Source of the DNA: Rhizobium ruizarguesonis
GTDB lineage: Bacteria > Pseudomonadota > Alphaproteobacteria > Rhizobiales > Rhizobiaceae
Length of the DNA: 64,000 nt
Assembly (NCBI RefSeq): GCF_012349115.1
Contig: NZ_PQIG01000072.1
Location: 41,221 to 105,220, forward strand
Direction of reading: 5' to 3'
Positions 1 through 9,882 of this stretch are shown piece by piece (within the stretch, counting starts at the first letter, position 1; each line of letters starts with the position of its first letter). The notes under the pieces were generated by a model that searched no databases, was not told where the DNA came from, and saw only the letters and a list, made by a program, of their open reading frames with translations. The translations under genes and the position numbers were made by a program.

Positions 1-249
1 AAGTCGCTCTTTGTCCATCCATTTCACCGCAAGAAAGGGATAGCCACGTTGTTGATCGAGCGGCTGGAGCACGAAGCATCGCGCCTCGGTTACAAAAGCC
101 TTTTCTTGATAACGGAGGACGCGCGAGTTCTTTACGAAAAGAGCGGCTGGCAGGCAATTGATTGCGTCCAAACACCCTATGGCGCAGCAGCTTTGATGGA
201 GAAAACCCTGCCAACGCCTCCTCACCTGAGAACCGCTGCACCAGGATGA
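1..249 (+). CDS. GNAT N-acetyltransferase, C-terminal part (cut by window start)
   Basis: The reading frame is open from base 1 and ends at 249, so the start lies outside the window. The visible 82 residues carry the acetyl-CoA-binding core of GNAT enzymes, VHPFHRKKGIATLLIERLE, matching the V-x-P-x-x-R-x-x-G-[IV]-A pattern. A C-terminal YEKSGW element follows, as is usual for the family. GNAT proteins transfer an acetyl group from acetyl-CoA to an amine; the substrate cannot be read from this fragment. It is probably cytoplasmic. The family call is secure and the role is unknown. Confidence 0.75.
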   Translation, partial: KSLFVHPFHRKKGIATLLIERLEHEASRLGYKSLFLITEDARVLYEKSGWQAIDCVQTPYGAAALMEKTLPTPPHLRTAAPG

Positions 250-584
250 AAATAATCGTGTCGAGCTCCAAGCTGCTTTCACCGAAACTCTCTCAACCCT
301 TGAGTACGCTATGTCGCGACCCGGCAACGCAACGCCTTTGTTAGGCTCCGCTTTTATGGATCATCTTGATGTCGAACAGCCTGTTATTACAGCCATAGAG
401 CAAGGGGGGAACCAGGCGGTCGGCTAACAAATCCCATCGCGTAGCGAGGCCATCTCCCCTCTTTCGTTCCCAGCCCAGGCCTTAGCCACTGCTGAGGCGG
501 TTCGTGCTGTTGCAAAAAGCCCCAGGAACAGGCCGTACAACGTAGCGAGCTACCCAAATTCTCATCGAAAGGTTCTGAAACCTT
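250..584. other. Intergenic, no intact gene
   Basis: No convincing gene. A short open stretch on the plus strand (about 237-427) reads as a plausible peptide (MDHLDVEQPVITAIEQGG near its end) but has no clear start and no recognised family. It may be a gene remnant. I see no promoter motif I can defend. Confidence 0.4.
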
Positions 585-1793
585 ATGCACACCAGCAACA
601 ACGTAGCATCAGCGATCCTAAATTCTTACGCCTCGCGTTTTGGTTACCTCGGCGGCCGACGGGATCTGCGGGCATCGCTCATTTTGACTTCTTTTTTTGC
701 TTTCGCTATTCCATCCTATGCCGAAGCAGAGGCGCTGCTTCCGGTAAAGCCTTCACCATATCTTGTAAGTGCGATTACAAGAAACATGTTTAAGCTGCCG
801 AAACCCGACGATGACTTGGTCCTGCTATCTGCGCACCGCGGATCTTGGGAGATCTATCCCGAGAATTCAGCCTATGCCTTGCAAGACGCCTGGAATTCGC
901 AGATCGAGAGCGTGGAAGTCGATGCCCGCTTCACCGCTGACAATGAAGTCGTTCTATCTCACGACTACAGGATTGAGCGCGAGTCAACTGGAAGCGGCCT
1001 ATTATATAATCAGAACTTTTCGCAGCTACGACAGGCCGATCTACGGGACCGACATGGCCGCGTTTTTACGGATTCACAAGGGCGAAAGGCGAAGTTCCTA
1101 ACGTTCTCTGCCGCGCTCGATCTACTCGCCCAATATGTCTCCGATGATGGTCATGGCTACGTGATGATCGTCGATATCAAGGCGGCAGTCGATGATCAGG
1201 ACCCTACTGATCCCATCGAGCTCATGCAACGCTGCCTTGACATTCTCGCGACCAAGGGAAATGCGAAACTCAGCAAAGCCGTTGTATTCAAGCTCAAAGC
1301 AAAGGATGCGGTGGATGTCGGCACGATTTTAAATCGGACGACCTACGACCCCAACCTCATTGGCGGGCTAATTGTCGTCGAAAACCCGGATGACGAGAAT
1401 GTGAAGGATTCCAGCTACGATCCCCACGAGGACTCAATCTACGATCAATGGAATGTGGCGCCGTTCTCCATTCAGTTTGAAATGAACCAATTCTATAAAG
1501 GTGACGGTCTGCAGGCATATTTCGACTATATCGACCAGAAGCAGGGCTTCGCCACCTATCATGAAAGTAACTACTTTCCAGAGGGCGTCGCCAACAGCGC
1601 CGGAAAATGCTGCTTCGACCACAACACGGATCCGAAATCGACCGCTCAACGAGGGATCGTACCAGATTACCGAGGAGATCCGGAGATGGCGATCGTCAAT
1701 CGTACCAATCTTATCACCACTGATTGGCCCGACGTTGTCGGCGATATGTTGCGCCAGATAGGGCGCCGCAACACCACCGAGCTCACGCGCTAG
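585..1793 (+). CDS. Secreted glycerophosphodiester phosphodiesterase-like protein
   Basis: This 402-residue protein has a glycerophosphodiester phosphodiesterase (GDPD/PI-PLC-like TIM-barrel) core. Visible motifs are AHRG (83-86), PENS (92-95), EVDARFTAD (111-119) and SHD (125-127), the expected metal-binding and catalytic strip. Residues 25-50 form a charged stretch then a hydrophobic segment ending SYAEA, so export is likely; the RR pair before it may mean Tat export. Family members hydrolyse glycerophosphodiesters to an alcohol and glycerol-3-phosphate, but the substrate here is unknown. The C-terminal half contains a CC pair (KCCFDH) unusual for GDPD. A second secreted protein follows after 36 bp, probably in the same operon. 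Confidence 0.75.
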   Translation: MHTSNNVASAILNSYASRFGYLGGRRDLRASLILTSFFAFAIPSYAEAEALLPVKPSPYLVSAITRNMFKLPKPDDDLVLLSAHRGSWEIYPENSAYALQDAWNSQIESVEVDARFTADNEVVLSHDYRIERESTGSGLLYNQNFSQLRQADLRDRHGRVFTDSQGRKAKFLTFSAALDLLAQYVSDDGHGYVMIVDIKAAVDDQDPTDPIELMQRCLDILATKGNAKLSKAVVFKLKAKDAVDVGTILNRTTYDPNLIGGLIVVENPDDENVKDSSYDPHEDSIYDQWNVAPFSIQFEMNQFYKGDGLQAYFDYIDQKQGFATYHESNYFPEGVANSAGKCCFDHNTDPKSTAQRGIVPDYRGDPEMAIVNRTNLITTDWPDVVGDMLRQIGRRNTTELTR

Positions 1794-1829
1794 AGCAAGA
1801 CCTCCGCTTCCAAAAACGGGATTGTTTTG

Positions 1830-2912
1830 ATGAATAATGGAATGAAATTCTTCCTATTGTTTTCCACGCTGGGCTGTCTTGTCGCTGGCGAAGGGCAAGG
1901 GGCATTATGCACCAATGAAGCCAATTGTCTTAGAAGCGCGTCGGACAAAGTATCTCAGACGCTCACACCGAAGGTATTGCCAATTTTCTGGGAATTTCCA
2001 AAGCTGTACATCCACGACTCGGCGGCAGAAGCGGATTATCCGGTGCCCGAAGATACGAGGCAGGCATTTGACTTCTATACCAACAAGACTTCCTTCAACT
2101 TTCCACCGCACGCGTCAATCGTGACTAGTCAAAGCGCGTCGATCAGACCGGACACGGGGTTCACTGTCCTTTTGGTCGAAAAGACCCGTGAAAATACCGC
2201 TCCTAATGGCGGTAGCGCCCTATCGCTTCTAAGTTCTAATTCGAACGATGCTTACCTATCATTCGCGTTGGGAGCCACGCCCAATCCGAATGGTCAAAAG
2301 TGGTCTTTTGCGAAAAGCCTGCTTCAAAGCGACATGGCGTCTATTGCATGGTGGCAGAAGCCCTGGGATATGAACGTCGTGGGGCCAACAGGGGCATTCT
2401 CCGGCACAGAGTGGATTTACTATACCTTTACTCCAGACGGCAAAGTGCGCATCGACCGTTTTGCGCCGTATACCTATTTTCTAGCTTTTACAGCTTACCA
2501 ATGGGATGAGGCAGTGCTCGACAGCGGGTTCCCGCATTCTCCTTTCAGCTCTGGTACGCCAGCCGATCGTCCGAAATCTGTCATTTTCGGATCGGTTGGA
2601 CCATGGGTTATTGGCGCTGCAGCAGTGCCCGGTCAGACATCGCCCATGATTGAGCCAATTGAGGCGCTACCGGGATTTGAGGGCGTGACGATCTTCTCGA
2701 ACCCCTTGTCGATGAAAGAAGTCATAGCGTATCAGAATTCCCTGAAGAGGAGCGACTTTCTCGACGTCACCATGCTGCCCTGCAACAGCGGCCAGTACCT
2801 TTCCGGCGAGATAAGGACTCCCTGCGGCACGGCTCGTCCTGGCAATCCTCCGTCGAATGTAAAATCGGTGGCTGGTGATGCGATCCGCATCAATATCGAA
2901 CGCTTTGAATAG
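1830..2912 (+). CDS. Secreted protein of unknown function
   Basis: About 360 residues with a short signal peptide (KFFLLFSTLGCLVAGEGQGA). The mature part has four cysteines, two near the N-terminus (ALCTNEANC) and two near the C-terminus (LPCNSG and RTPCGT), suggesting disulfides in the periplasm or outside the cell. I do not recognise a family. It follows the GDPD-like gene by 36 bp in the same direction, so the two probably act together. An ATG at 1830 is preceded by an in-frame TTG at 1827. The sequence is rich in aromatic and proline residues, compatible with a beta-rich extracellular protein. Confidence 0.55.
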   Translation: MNNGMKFFLLFSTLGCLVAGEGQGALCTNEANCLRSASDKVSQTLTPKVLPIFWEFPKLYIHDSAAEADYPVPEDTRQAFDFYTNKTSFNFPPHASIVTSQSASIRPDTGFTVLLVEKTRENTAPNGGSALSLLSSNSNDAYLSFALGATPNPNGQKWSFAKSLLQSDMASIAWWQKPWDMNVVGPTGAFSGTEWIYYTFTPDGKVRIDRFAPYTYFLAFTAYQWDEAVLDSGFPHSPFSSGTPADRPKSVIFGSVGPWVIGAAAVPGQTSPMIEPIEALPGFEGVTIFSNPLSMKEVIAYQNSLKRSDFLDVTMLPCNSGQYLSGEIRTPCGTARPGNPPSNVKSVAGDAIRINIERFE

Positions 2913-3254
2913 CGATGTTGGACGACTCTCATTTGTTCCAACGGCGATCAGACGCCATCAGTTTCAGCTACCGCGATGCCGCAATCCCGGCTGCTTGCGC
3001 AGCGAATGTCTGAGCCAGATCGAGCAAAGATGGTGACCACTCAAGCTGTGACGTCGCCGCGCTAAGATATTCCAGAACCAAAGCAGGATTAAGCCGTCTT
3101 GAATTTCTCGAGCATTGCAGCAGTGAGATTCTCTCCGGCGCGGCCCCAGGTGGCCAGCGTACGATCACTCAAAATCGTATCGACCGCGAGATCCGTTTTG
3201 CGAAATGCCATTTGAACTCGCTAAGCGACTTGAGCGTAGGTCCTCGTCCGGCCC
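2913..3254. other. Intergenic with one possible tiny ORF
   Basis: The region lies between convergent genes. On the minus strand 3089-3211 could encode a 40-residue peptide beginning MAFRKTDLAVDTILSD. It has no clear ribosome binding site and no recognised family, so I leave it uncalled. Nothing else is supported. Confidence 0.35.
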
Positions 3255-4172
3255 TTATTCATCTTTGGCCCAGCCCTTGCTGTCGGCTGTCTTCGCGAGG
3301 AGGAATGCATAACACCTGCTGATCTCGTCGAGCTTTCTCACTAACTCGCCGTCCGATCCACCGAGCAAGGTTTGATAGTCCTCGCCTCTTGTTGACCTCT
3401 GCCAATCATTCCCAATAAAGCGCGCGGTCGCATTGCCGAGGGAAGAAACCATTGGTTTGGGGCTGCCAAACGATACGGCTGCGCGGCTCAATCCGTCTTG
3501 GAAGCTTGCGTCATCGAGTCCGCTATAAGGCTTTCCTTCGGAATTCGTTGCATTAAGGAAGATCTGCTCGTCACCGAACACGGCATATCCGCCGCCCAAG
3601 CCTTTTTTCGTTGCGTCCGCTGCCTCGAAGAATCTCTGCGCGACGGTGGCGTTAAGGCTGCCCTGCGGAAACCGCACGACAACAAAGCCTGTCTTACCTG
3701 TCGTGTCGTTGAGGCGAGAGGTAAGGACGCGATATTGGCGGAAGACGTAGCCCAGGGAGCCGGCAAGTCGACCCGCCCCGGCGTCATCGAGATCACCCTC
3801 GGTCTGAAGCGATGCATTGGTTTTGAGGAGATACCCGCCTGGCATAACCTCTGTCCTCAAGGTCGCAGCGTCGATCCCGTTGGCTGTTATGATCTTTGGC
3901 ACGATCTCCTTTAGCACTTCGGCTGAAAACGTCGCTCGATCATCATAGCTGGCCTGGGCAGCCGCGGCAAATGGAAACCTGCGGAGGGCGTCGCTCGATA
4001 GGACACAAGCACCTTTCGCTTTGCCGGCGCTGTATTCTGGAATGCTGAAGCGATGGCGGCAGCCTCTTTGATTTGGCAACATCATTAAAATGCTGGTAGG
4101 TGATGCCGACGTCGGCTTTTGGATTGCCCGCAGCAGCCGCAGATATGCGCGGCACTCGACAAAATTCTTCAA
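3255..4172 (-). CDS. Hypothetical protein, N-terminus possibly frameshifted
   Basis: An open frame of 305 codons. Residues from about 85 onward (SYDDRATFSAEVLKEIVPKI) have the even composition of a real protein, with a long alpha/beta-like stretch to the C-terminal KGWAKDE. The first 80 residues are basic and low in quality but end in FPFAAAAQA, which looks like the tail of a signal peptide. A start in another frame with a later frameshift is therefore possible. I recognise no family. The upstream neighbour on the same strand is a GntR regulator whose stop lies 43 bp away. Confidence 0.45.
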   Translation of the reverse strand: MKNFVECRAYLRLLRAIQKPTSASPTSILMMLPNQRGCRHRFSIPEYSAGKAKGACVLSSDALRRFPFAAAAQASYDDRATFSAEVLKEIVPKIITANGIDAATLRTEVMPGGYLLKTNASLQTEGDLDDAGAGRLAGSLGYVFRQYRVLTSRLNDTTGKTGFVVVRFPQGSLNATVAQRFFEAADATKKGLGGGYAVFGDEQIFLNATNSEGKPYSGLDDASFQDGLSRAAVSFGSPKPMVSSLGNATARFIGNDWQRSTRGEDYQTLLGGSDGELVRKLDEISRCYAFLLAKTADSKGWAKDE

Positions 4173-4215
4173 GCTCGTTGATTAGGATCATTTCGTCGAG
4201 ATGACGGTTGCGATG

Positions 4216-4929
4216 TCACAAACTTTTCGCAGGCCCCGGAAACCCTGTTAATCCACGTTCGTTCACCTCTTGTACAATCCTTGAGACGGCACCCTGTTCT
4301 AGATCAAGGTGGTTCACCAACGCGGACTCCACCAGGGTCGTTGCCGTGCCTAGTTCAGACATTGCGGCAATTAGCTTCTCGAGGCTTTCGACAAACGCGG
4401 GCCGAAGTTCCGACGCAGTTATTTCCATTCGTAAAGGGTGAGTGCAAAAACAGAATCGGTGGACGATTTTGCAAGCCTCGCAATTCGATGCTTCTTGGGC
4501 GATTTTAGTGAATATCGCTTCTGCCCTTAAGGCAAGTTCGTCAGGGGACAATTTATCCGTCACGGTCCAGCTCTCTGGGACCTGCGGCCGCATTCGATTT
4601 AATGCCGAGATCAGGGTCTCACGTCCGACAACATAAAAATCTAACAGAGCTCTTTCCGACATCGGCCTCGTGAAAAAGCCTCTTTGAGGGATGTATTGGA
4701 TCTTCCCTTCAGCTGCAAGCCGCTGAAGTGCTTCGCGAACTGGCGTTCGACCAAGATCGAGCTTAGACGCTAGATCCTGTTCCCTGAGATGTTGCCCCGG
4801 CACACGACCGTTACTGTGGAGAATTCGTCGAATAGCCTCGTAGGCAATATCGGCCTTTGCAGGTTCTGGTTCAGTAGAAAAATTTGGGTCACCCCCACGA
4901 CCTTGGGGGGCGTTCTTGCAACACCGCAT
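4216..4929 (-). CDS. GntR-family transcriptional regulator (FadR/FCD-like)
   Basis: A 237-residue regulator. The N-terminal winged helix (about 28-95) shows the classic GntR pattern: IAYEAIRRILHSNGRVPGQHL, then LASKLDLGRTPVREALQRLAAEG. The all-helical C-terminal region looks like an FCD ligand-binding domain. GntR proteins bind operators as dimers and respond to small metabolites; the ligand is unknown. The gene reads toward the hypothetical gene at 3255-4172. The first about 20 residues are unlike the family, so the true start may be internal. Family call secure, target unknown. Confidence 0.8.
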   Translation of the reverse strand: MRCCKNAPQGRGGDPNFSTEPEPAKADIAYEAIRRILHSNGRVPGQHLREQDLASKLDLGRTPVREALQRLAAEGKIQYIPQRGFFTRPMSERALLDFYVVGRETLISALNRMRPQVPESWTVTDKLSPDELALRAEAIFTKIAQEASNCEACKIVHRFCFCTHPLRMEITASELRPAFVESLEKLIAAMSELGTATTLVESALVNHLDLEQGAVSRIVQEVNERGLTGFPGPAKSL

Positions 4930-6799
4930 TTGATAGTTTTCCTCTGTCGATATCCTTCAAGGACCCTACAGGAGCTTCTTGCATTGAGACCGGACGGTCG
5001 CTTCGAATTGAAGGTCGAATTAGTCGGCCCTTCCAACACCGGCACCGCGTTTCGCGCCCGAACCAGATACGGCATCAACCACCTGTATTACAGCCGCGGC
5101 CGTAATTGGCAGCTATCGCATTCTGCCGCTAATTTCAATGCCATAGGCACAAGGCTGCCTCGGGATGGCGCGCTGGTCCGATGTCTACCGCCTGTCGTAT
5201 TTCGCGTAAGCGGCCGGCTTTAAGCGAACCGTGTCTCCAAGGCCTGCAAGTGCCATCAATGTGGTGGCAGTTTTCGAAATCTACATGTTCATGGCAGCTC
5301 TTCGGTGGACGTGCGTCGGCCTCATCGTCAATGAGTAATTTTGCCGATCGGTTATCCCTATCAACCAGCCGACAATAGGCATCGGCGGGTTTGATGTATC
5401 CGCGGCTCGCGAGAGCCTCGACTTGTCCATCAGTAGCGATGGTTTCGCCGTTGTCAGAATCACCTCCAGCGCAATCAAAGACACGTTCAGATTTTGAAAG
5501 AGACCATGTGATCTGACCCATTCGTTCCGGTTCGTGGTTGGTGGCGAGAAGTGCCTTGGTTAGGCCCAGGCCTATGCTTGCCTCGTATTCGGCAGATGGT
5601 TGTTGCAATGTCGGCAATTTTTCAAGGCTCGGCTCCGTGCCGGTCACCACCGGACGGTTAATCCGATAATATCTTCCGCTATCTGCGACTTCGCGAAGCG
5701 CATTCAGATGGTCGTTCCGTGCGGCCGGCCAGCGTATGGCACCCCGTGGAGCAACCACACGTACGCAATCGAGGAAGGCGAGCCTCATTTCCGGGCTATC
5801 ACGCCTGGCTTTGTTTGGATGCATTTTGTCACGTCGGTTCATCTAAGCCTCCCGTCGCTGACCAGGGTAGTCCCCCTGGCGCGTGTTGAGCAGGTCTAGA
5901 CGGCGCTCCGCCATAGATCAATATATAGCAATAATATATTTTTTTATATATTTGGCCAATCGCACTAGCGTAACTTTATACTTTAATCGTCAAATAAAAA
6001 ACTCGAAACAATATAGTCTTTCTCATGCGAGCTCAAGATTTGATTGAGTCCGCGAATGTTCGAGCTGACAATCTCCGTTGGTGATGGCCAAAGCTCGAAG
6101 TGGTCATGTACGGCTATGACTCCCTCAAGCAGCACGAAAAGTTCCCCTCTATCTGACAACTCCGAAAAGTTGGTCGGATTGAGTATTTCGTCACCATCGC
6201 GCCGATCGCCAGTGAGTTGAATTTATTGGCAGAATCGGAGTCTCGAAGACACTTCCTTCGCTCTTGTATTGAAAGTCGAACACAGATCGCTGACAGGAGA
6301 ACGCGTGGGAAGAACACCGGTTACGCCGAAGTCGGCTTACTCGGGCCACCATTATATTCGGCCGGCACAAAAAGCGTTCTCGGCAGGTCGGAAACGATGA
6401 CATTCTGGCTCCCTTGCGGTGGATCCGACTAGTTTCGCTGGGCGAGCGACACACCGCAAAGCAACAACGAACGGCATTCTTATCGCGCCAGTCACCGGCG
6501 CTCGCTCCCGGACCATTGATACTTTTATCCCCGCGACACAGGCGGTCTCATAGCCACAACACGTGGCTGCCGTCGAAACAAGTTCGACGACAACCACGCT
6601 GCCTTGGGAGGCGAAAGGTTTTCCCGAGAATCTGGTCTTCCGGATGAGGTAGCAGGGTCAGCTACTATTCGTGCACATTCGACGAACGCAATTGTCGCCG
6701 CGAGAATCGTTGGGCGCGCGACGCTAGACTATCGCGCCGGCGGTTGCGTACCTACAGAGGTGAACAGTCTCGCAGCAGATTCAGCAAAGGTACATCCGA
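4930..6799. other. Decayed DNA, no intact gene
   Basis: Nearly 1.9 kb with only overlapping short frames on both strands. The longest, minus strand 5135-5842 (235 codons), has a composition I cannot tell from chance and no recognised motif. Bases 5925-6010 are strongly AT-rich with long A and T runs, in contrast to the surroundings. The region is best described as a graveyard between two operons. Confidence 0.4.
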
Positions 6800-7171
6800 T
6801 TAATGTCCTACTCCCCCATGGCAGCTACGAGCCGACGCACATTCGCCGATGTCGAGAAAAATACCGGTCATTTTCATAATTTCTTTGCGAGTGACAGAAA
6901 GCGAGGCGTGTTCGTCGGGCCCATATTGCCCACAATCGGCGTACGAATGAGGTATCCAGATTGTAGGTAGTCCGAGGACATCGGCGAAGAGGTCGTGGCA
7001 GCGAGCCTCCCAGATTTGGCAGGAGTGAGGGCTCTTGCGCATGGTTTTCTCAATCGAGTCACAAACGAAATGCACCCCGTGATGACTAGGGGAAAGACGG
7101 GTGGCCATGATGACGATACCAGTCCGCATTCCAAAACAAGCGCCCTGGTGTCGCCAATGATCGGATGACAA
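6800..7171 (-). pseudogene. M20-type peptidase remnant, C-terminal piece
   Basis: The frame contains LGLPTIWIPHSYADCGQYGPDEHASL followed by an MTGIFLDIGE-type ending. From memory this resembles the C-terminal substrate and metal region of M20 metallopeptidases and deacylases (a conserved PHS-x-x-x-C-x-Q-x-x-x-E-H run). The first two thirds of such a protein are absent or scattered over frames up to about 7420, with stops. It lies downstream of, and in the same orientation as, the molybdoenzyme gene and may once have belonged to that operon. Not a functional gene. Confidence 0.45.
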
Positions 7172-7420
7172 GCGCGGACAGGTGCTGCGACAACTGCTGA
7201 TCTATAGCGATGATCGCGATCATCGCCTCGGCCGTTCAATAGGCGGTTTTTGTCATGCGTGGGCCGGTGTGACGGCGGGCTACCGCCTCTGTTCCACCCG
7301 ATCGCAGGAAAGCTCTTGTCCTGTCGATCTGGCAGACCGTAGTGCCGCTGGCTCATCGAGAAATCTCGATTTTTTCGTGCGTCGGTGGACGCCCATCCCA
7401 ATGTCGCAGTGGGCTCCGGG

Positions 7421-8410
7421 TCAAGGATCAACTTCAACTTTAACCGTGTGCACCGCATTTCTCGCGTCAGTCAGCGGCTGTCCCGCCCCACATTCATCCG
7501 TGCACCGACATAGCAAGATATTCTGGCCTGATGTTGGGGTCCACGACAACTCGAACCGTTGCCAACTCCTTCCTTCGCGCGGCCCTACTGAGGCAGTCCG
7601 CCAGGAGCCTCCACCGTCCACGCTGACCTCGACGCTGGAGATCTGGTGATCTCCCCAAGCCCAGCCCCATATTTTCGTTGGCATGTCCGCTGACAGCAGA
7701 TCATTTGGGGACGGCGATACGATAACGGACTCCGGGGCGACGCCCCAAACCGGCTTCATCCCCGACGCCGCAGGGTCATTGTAGAAGCGCGTCGTATAGG
7801 CGCCGCTTGCGCGCCGATCCGCAGCCGTGATCGAACCAACCCATTTTACGGAGTTTGTACCATACCAACCTGGCACGACCAGTCGAACCGGTCCTCCGCG
7901 CTCGGGAGTGAGTGGCCGACCGTTGATCTCAAGTGCGAGGATAACTTCTTCTGCAAGTGCTTTGCCGATCGGCAGGTCTTTTTGATAAGCTTCTCCAACA
8001 TCTGCGTATTCGCCCCACTCGAGGCCGGAAGTCCAGATGTAGGACGCATGGCTGCTGATCTTTGCGCGTTCCAGAACAAGCGACAGCGGCACACCTTTCC
8101 AAATTACATTTCCGATCCTGCGTTTAGGCACTGTCGGAGCAAGCGGACTTCCAGCGCATTCGTGAACCGACATGTACTCGCGCTGTGGCATTGCTTGAAG
8201 GTCAGACAGATGCAATCTCGTCGGGTTACCCACGAGGCCATCGACATCCAAATGCCAATGCTCGGGGTCGATCTCCAGGAACCCCATATGCGTTACCAGA
8301 AAAAGATCATCTTCAGGGGTGATCCACGATTTAAGGGCATGAACGCCGTCGGCAGGGCCCTGGAAGGAGAAACCCTTCTTGGTCATGTGCATACCCGTCC
8401 GCGCCATCAC
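7421..8410 (-). CDS. Sulfite-oxidase-family molybdopterin oxidoreductase
   Basis: A 329-residue protein with the oxidoreductase molybdopterin domain of the sulfite oxidase / SorA / SoxC group. The Mo-coordinating cysteine is probably C85 in SVHECAGSPL. The GGPVRLVVPGWYGTNSVKWV stretch is a strong family signature, and a Mo-co dimerisation (Ig-like) domain follows, with VEVSVDGGGSWRTA. No twin-arginine signal is present in this start, so it may be cytoplasmic or the N-terminus is truncated. It begins 2 bp after the nitrilase stop, so the two are one operon. The substrate may not be sulfite. Confidence 0.85.
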   Translation of the reverse strand: MMARTGMHMTKKGFSFQGPADGVHALKSWITPEDDLFLVTHMGFLEIDPEHWHLDVDGLVGNPTRLHLSDLQAMPQREYMSVHECAGSPLAPTVPKRRIGNVIWKGVPLSLVLERAKISSHASYIWTSGLEWGEYADVGEAYQKDLPIGKALAEEVILALEINGRPLTPERGGPVRLVVPGWYGTNSVKWVGSITAADRRASGAYTTRFYNDPAASGMKPVWGVAPESVIVSPSPNDLLSADMPTKIWGWAWGDHQISSVEVSVDGGGSWRTASVGPREGRSWQRFELSWTPTSGQNILLCRCTDECGAGQPLTDARNAVHTVKVEVDP

Positions 8411-8412
8411 CT

Positions 8413-9435
8413 TTACTCCGGCATGGCCACGGCCTCAGGGCTCGTTAGAGCGTCCTCAGCGCGGCCTTCCAAAAATCTGATTGGGTTTCGACGCATCCGG
8501 TTCACGGTGACGTCGAAAATATCGAATCGGTTGTAACCAGCAACGACGTCGTGAAATCGTTTCGGCTCAACACAGTCGTCCAGATCGATTTGGGCATAGC
8601 CGATACCTTCGTCGGTCATTTCGTCACCAGTTGCCGCTCCAGTCGGCCCTAGGAAAAAGCTAGTGGCCCGCGGACTGGCATCCATGATCGCTTCGATCGC
8701 AGGATCATGCAAGGCAATGGATTTGCGTGCGACTTCGTCCAGGTGCCCCGCCACGATGATCCCGAAGCACTTGGCCTCGAAGCAGTGCGCTGAGGCACGG
8801 ATGCGGTTGGCTGCTCGGTTGTCGTAGTTGTCGCTTTCTGTGGGAACGCGAGTGGGCCAGATCGGCGGATAGCTACTTATATGAACTTGCTCGCCCTGCG
8901 TCATCAGACTATAGCGCGCGAGCGGATTTGTATTTTCCCCGCAAATTAGGCCGCCAATGCGACCGATTCTCGTGTTTGCGACGACCAATCCTGCGCCATC
9001 GCCCGGATCCCAAACTAGTTTTTCAAAGAAGGTTGCGACCAGTTTTCGATGGTGGATCAGGATTTGGCCGGTATCGGAAATCAGAACATTACTATTCCAC
9101 AAACCTCCGACACTTGCCGGGTTGCGCTCGGAAAAACCGATTGAAACGAAAACACCGTTATCGGAGGCGGCCTTTCGCACACGCTCAATTTCCGGGCCGT
9201 CAATGTACACCGAAGCTTTCAAGAAGCGTTTGAAATGTTCGTGCGATTGAATGGGCGGGTAAAGTGCTGCCCAGACAGGGAAACCGGGAAGAAAGCTCTC
9301 CGAAAATACCACGAGCGATGCGCCGTTTCGGGCAGCCTCTGCTATCACCGAGCAAGCTTTTTCCCCGCTGGCCCCAGGATCGAGATAGACGGGGGCAATA
9401 TGAGCAGCGGCGGCCCAGAATTTCATGTTTCCCAT
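8413..9435 (-). CDS. Nitrilase (carbon-nitrogen hydrolase)
   Basis: A 340-residue carbon-nitrogen hydrolase of the nitrilase branch, which converts nitriles to carboxylic acids plus ammonia. The catalytic triad is visible: E46 (FSESFLPGFP), K131 (HHRKLVAT) and C165 (GGLICGENTN). The N-terminal FWAAAAHIAPVYLD and the length match aliphatic or aryl nitrilases rather than amidases. A GAGGAA ribosome binding site lies just ahead of the ATG. It is followed by the molybdoenzyme gene and preceded on the same strand by ridA. The set suggests catabolism of a nitrogenous, possibly plant-derived compound. Substrate not deducible. Confidence 0.9.
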   Translation of the reverse strand: MGNMKFWAAAAHIAPVYLDPGASGEKACSVIAEAARNGASLVVFSESFLPGFPVWAALYPPIQSHEHFKRFLKASVYIDGPEIERVRKAASDNGVFVSIGFSERNPASVGGLWNSNVLISDTGQILIHHRKLVATFFEKLVWDPGDGAGLVVANTRIGRIGGLICGENTNPLARYSLMTQGEQVHISSYPPIWPTRVPTESDNYDNRAANRIRASAHCFEAKCFGIIVAGHLDEVARKSIALHDPAIEAIMDASPRATSFFLGPTGAATGDEMTDEGIGYAQIDLDDCVEPKRFHDVVAGYNRFDIFDVTVNRMRRNPIRFLEGRAEDALTSPEAVAMPE

Positions 9436-9498
9436 CTATATTCCTCTACTGATCAAGGCTCGCCATCAGCCATCTCGACTAGCTCGGCAAAAGCAGGC

Positions 9499-9882
9499 TC
9501 AAGATTGCCGTTTTGCTGTTAGACCGATTTCAATGCGTGCTCCAAGCGGCAGGCTGGCGCAGCCGATTGTGGTGCGGGCCGGGTAGGGCGATGAAAAACG
9601 CGTCGCGTAAATCTCATTCATCTGGCCAAAGTCACCCATGTCGGTGAGATAGACATTGACGGATACGACATCATCCGACCCCAGGCCCGCTGCCTCAAGG
9701 ACTTGAAACAGATTATCGAAACACTGGCGTGTCTGGTCGGCTACATTTCCGTCGACAAGTTTGCCGGTGCCGGGGTCTAGCGGTGTCTGGCCGGAGCAGA
9801 ACAGAAGATCGCCGGCCCATGTCGCGTGCGAATACGGTCCCACTGCCGCAGCGTTTGAAGCATTCACAGTTCGTCTGGACAT
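9499..9882 (-). CDS. RidA/YjgF-family enamine/imine deaminase
   Basis: A 127-residue RidA protein. Motifs include GPYSHATWAGDLLFCSGQ near the N-terminus, VNVYLTD in the middle and the arginine-bearing PARTTIGCASLPLGARIEI near the end, where the Arg is needed for imine hydrolysis. RidA proteins hydrolyse reactive enamines and imines made by PLP enzymes, which fits the aminotransferase nearby. I chose the ATG at 9882, preceded by GGGAG at good spacing, over an upstream in-frame TTG at 9894. It is co-oriented with the nitrilase gene 63 bp downstream and divergent from the LysR gene. Confidence 0.9.
   Translation of the reverse strand: MSRRTVNASNAAAVGPYSHATWAGDLLFCSGQTPLDPGTGKLVDGNVADQTRQCFDNLFQVLEAAGLGSDDVVSVNVYLTDMGDFGQMNEIYATRFSSPYPARTTIGCASLPLGARIEIGLTAKRQS

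Noticed and set aside
4789..5223. 144-codon plus-strand frame
   Set aside because: It runs antisense to the start of the GntR gene and has no family resemblance or start signal.
5135..5842. 235-codon minus-strand frame as a gene
   Set aside because: Composition is irregular, no motif or ribosome binding site is visible, and the surrounding DNA is decayed.
6874..7458. 194-codon minus-strand frame
   Set aside because: It is an out-of-frame reading of the molybdoenzyme end and the M20 remnant; the real similarity lies in another frame.
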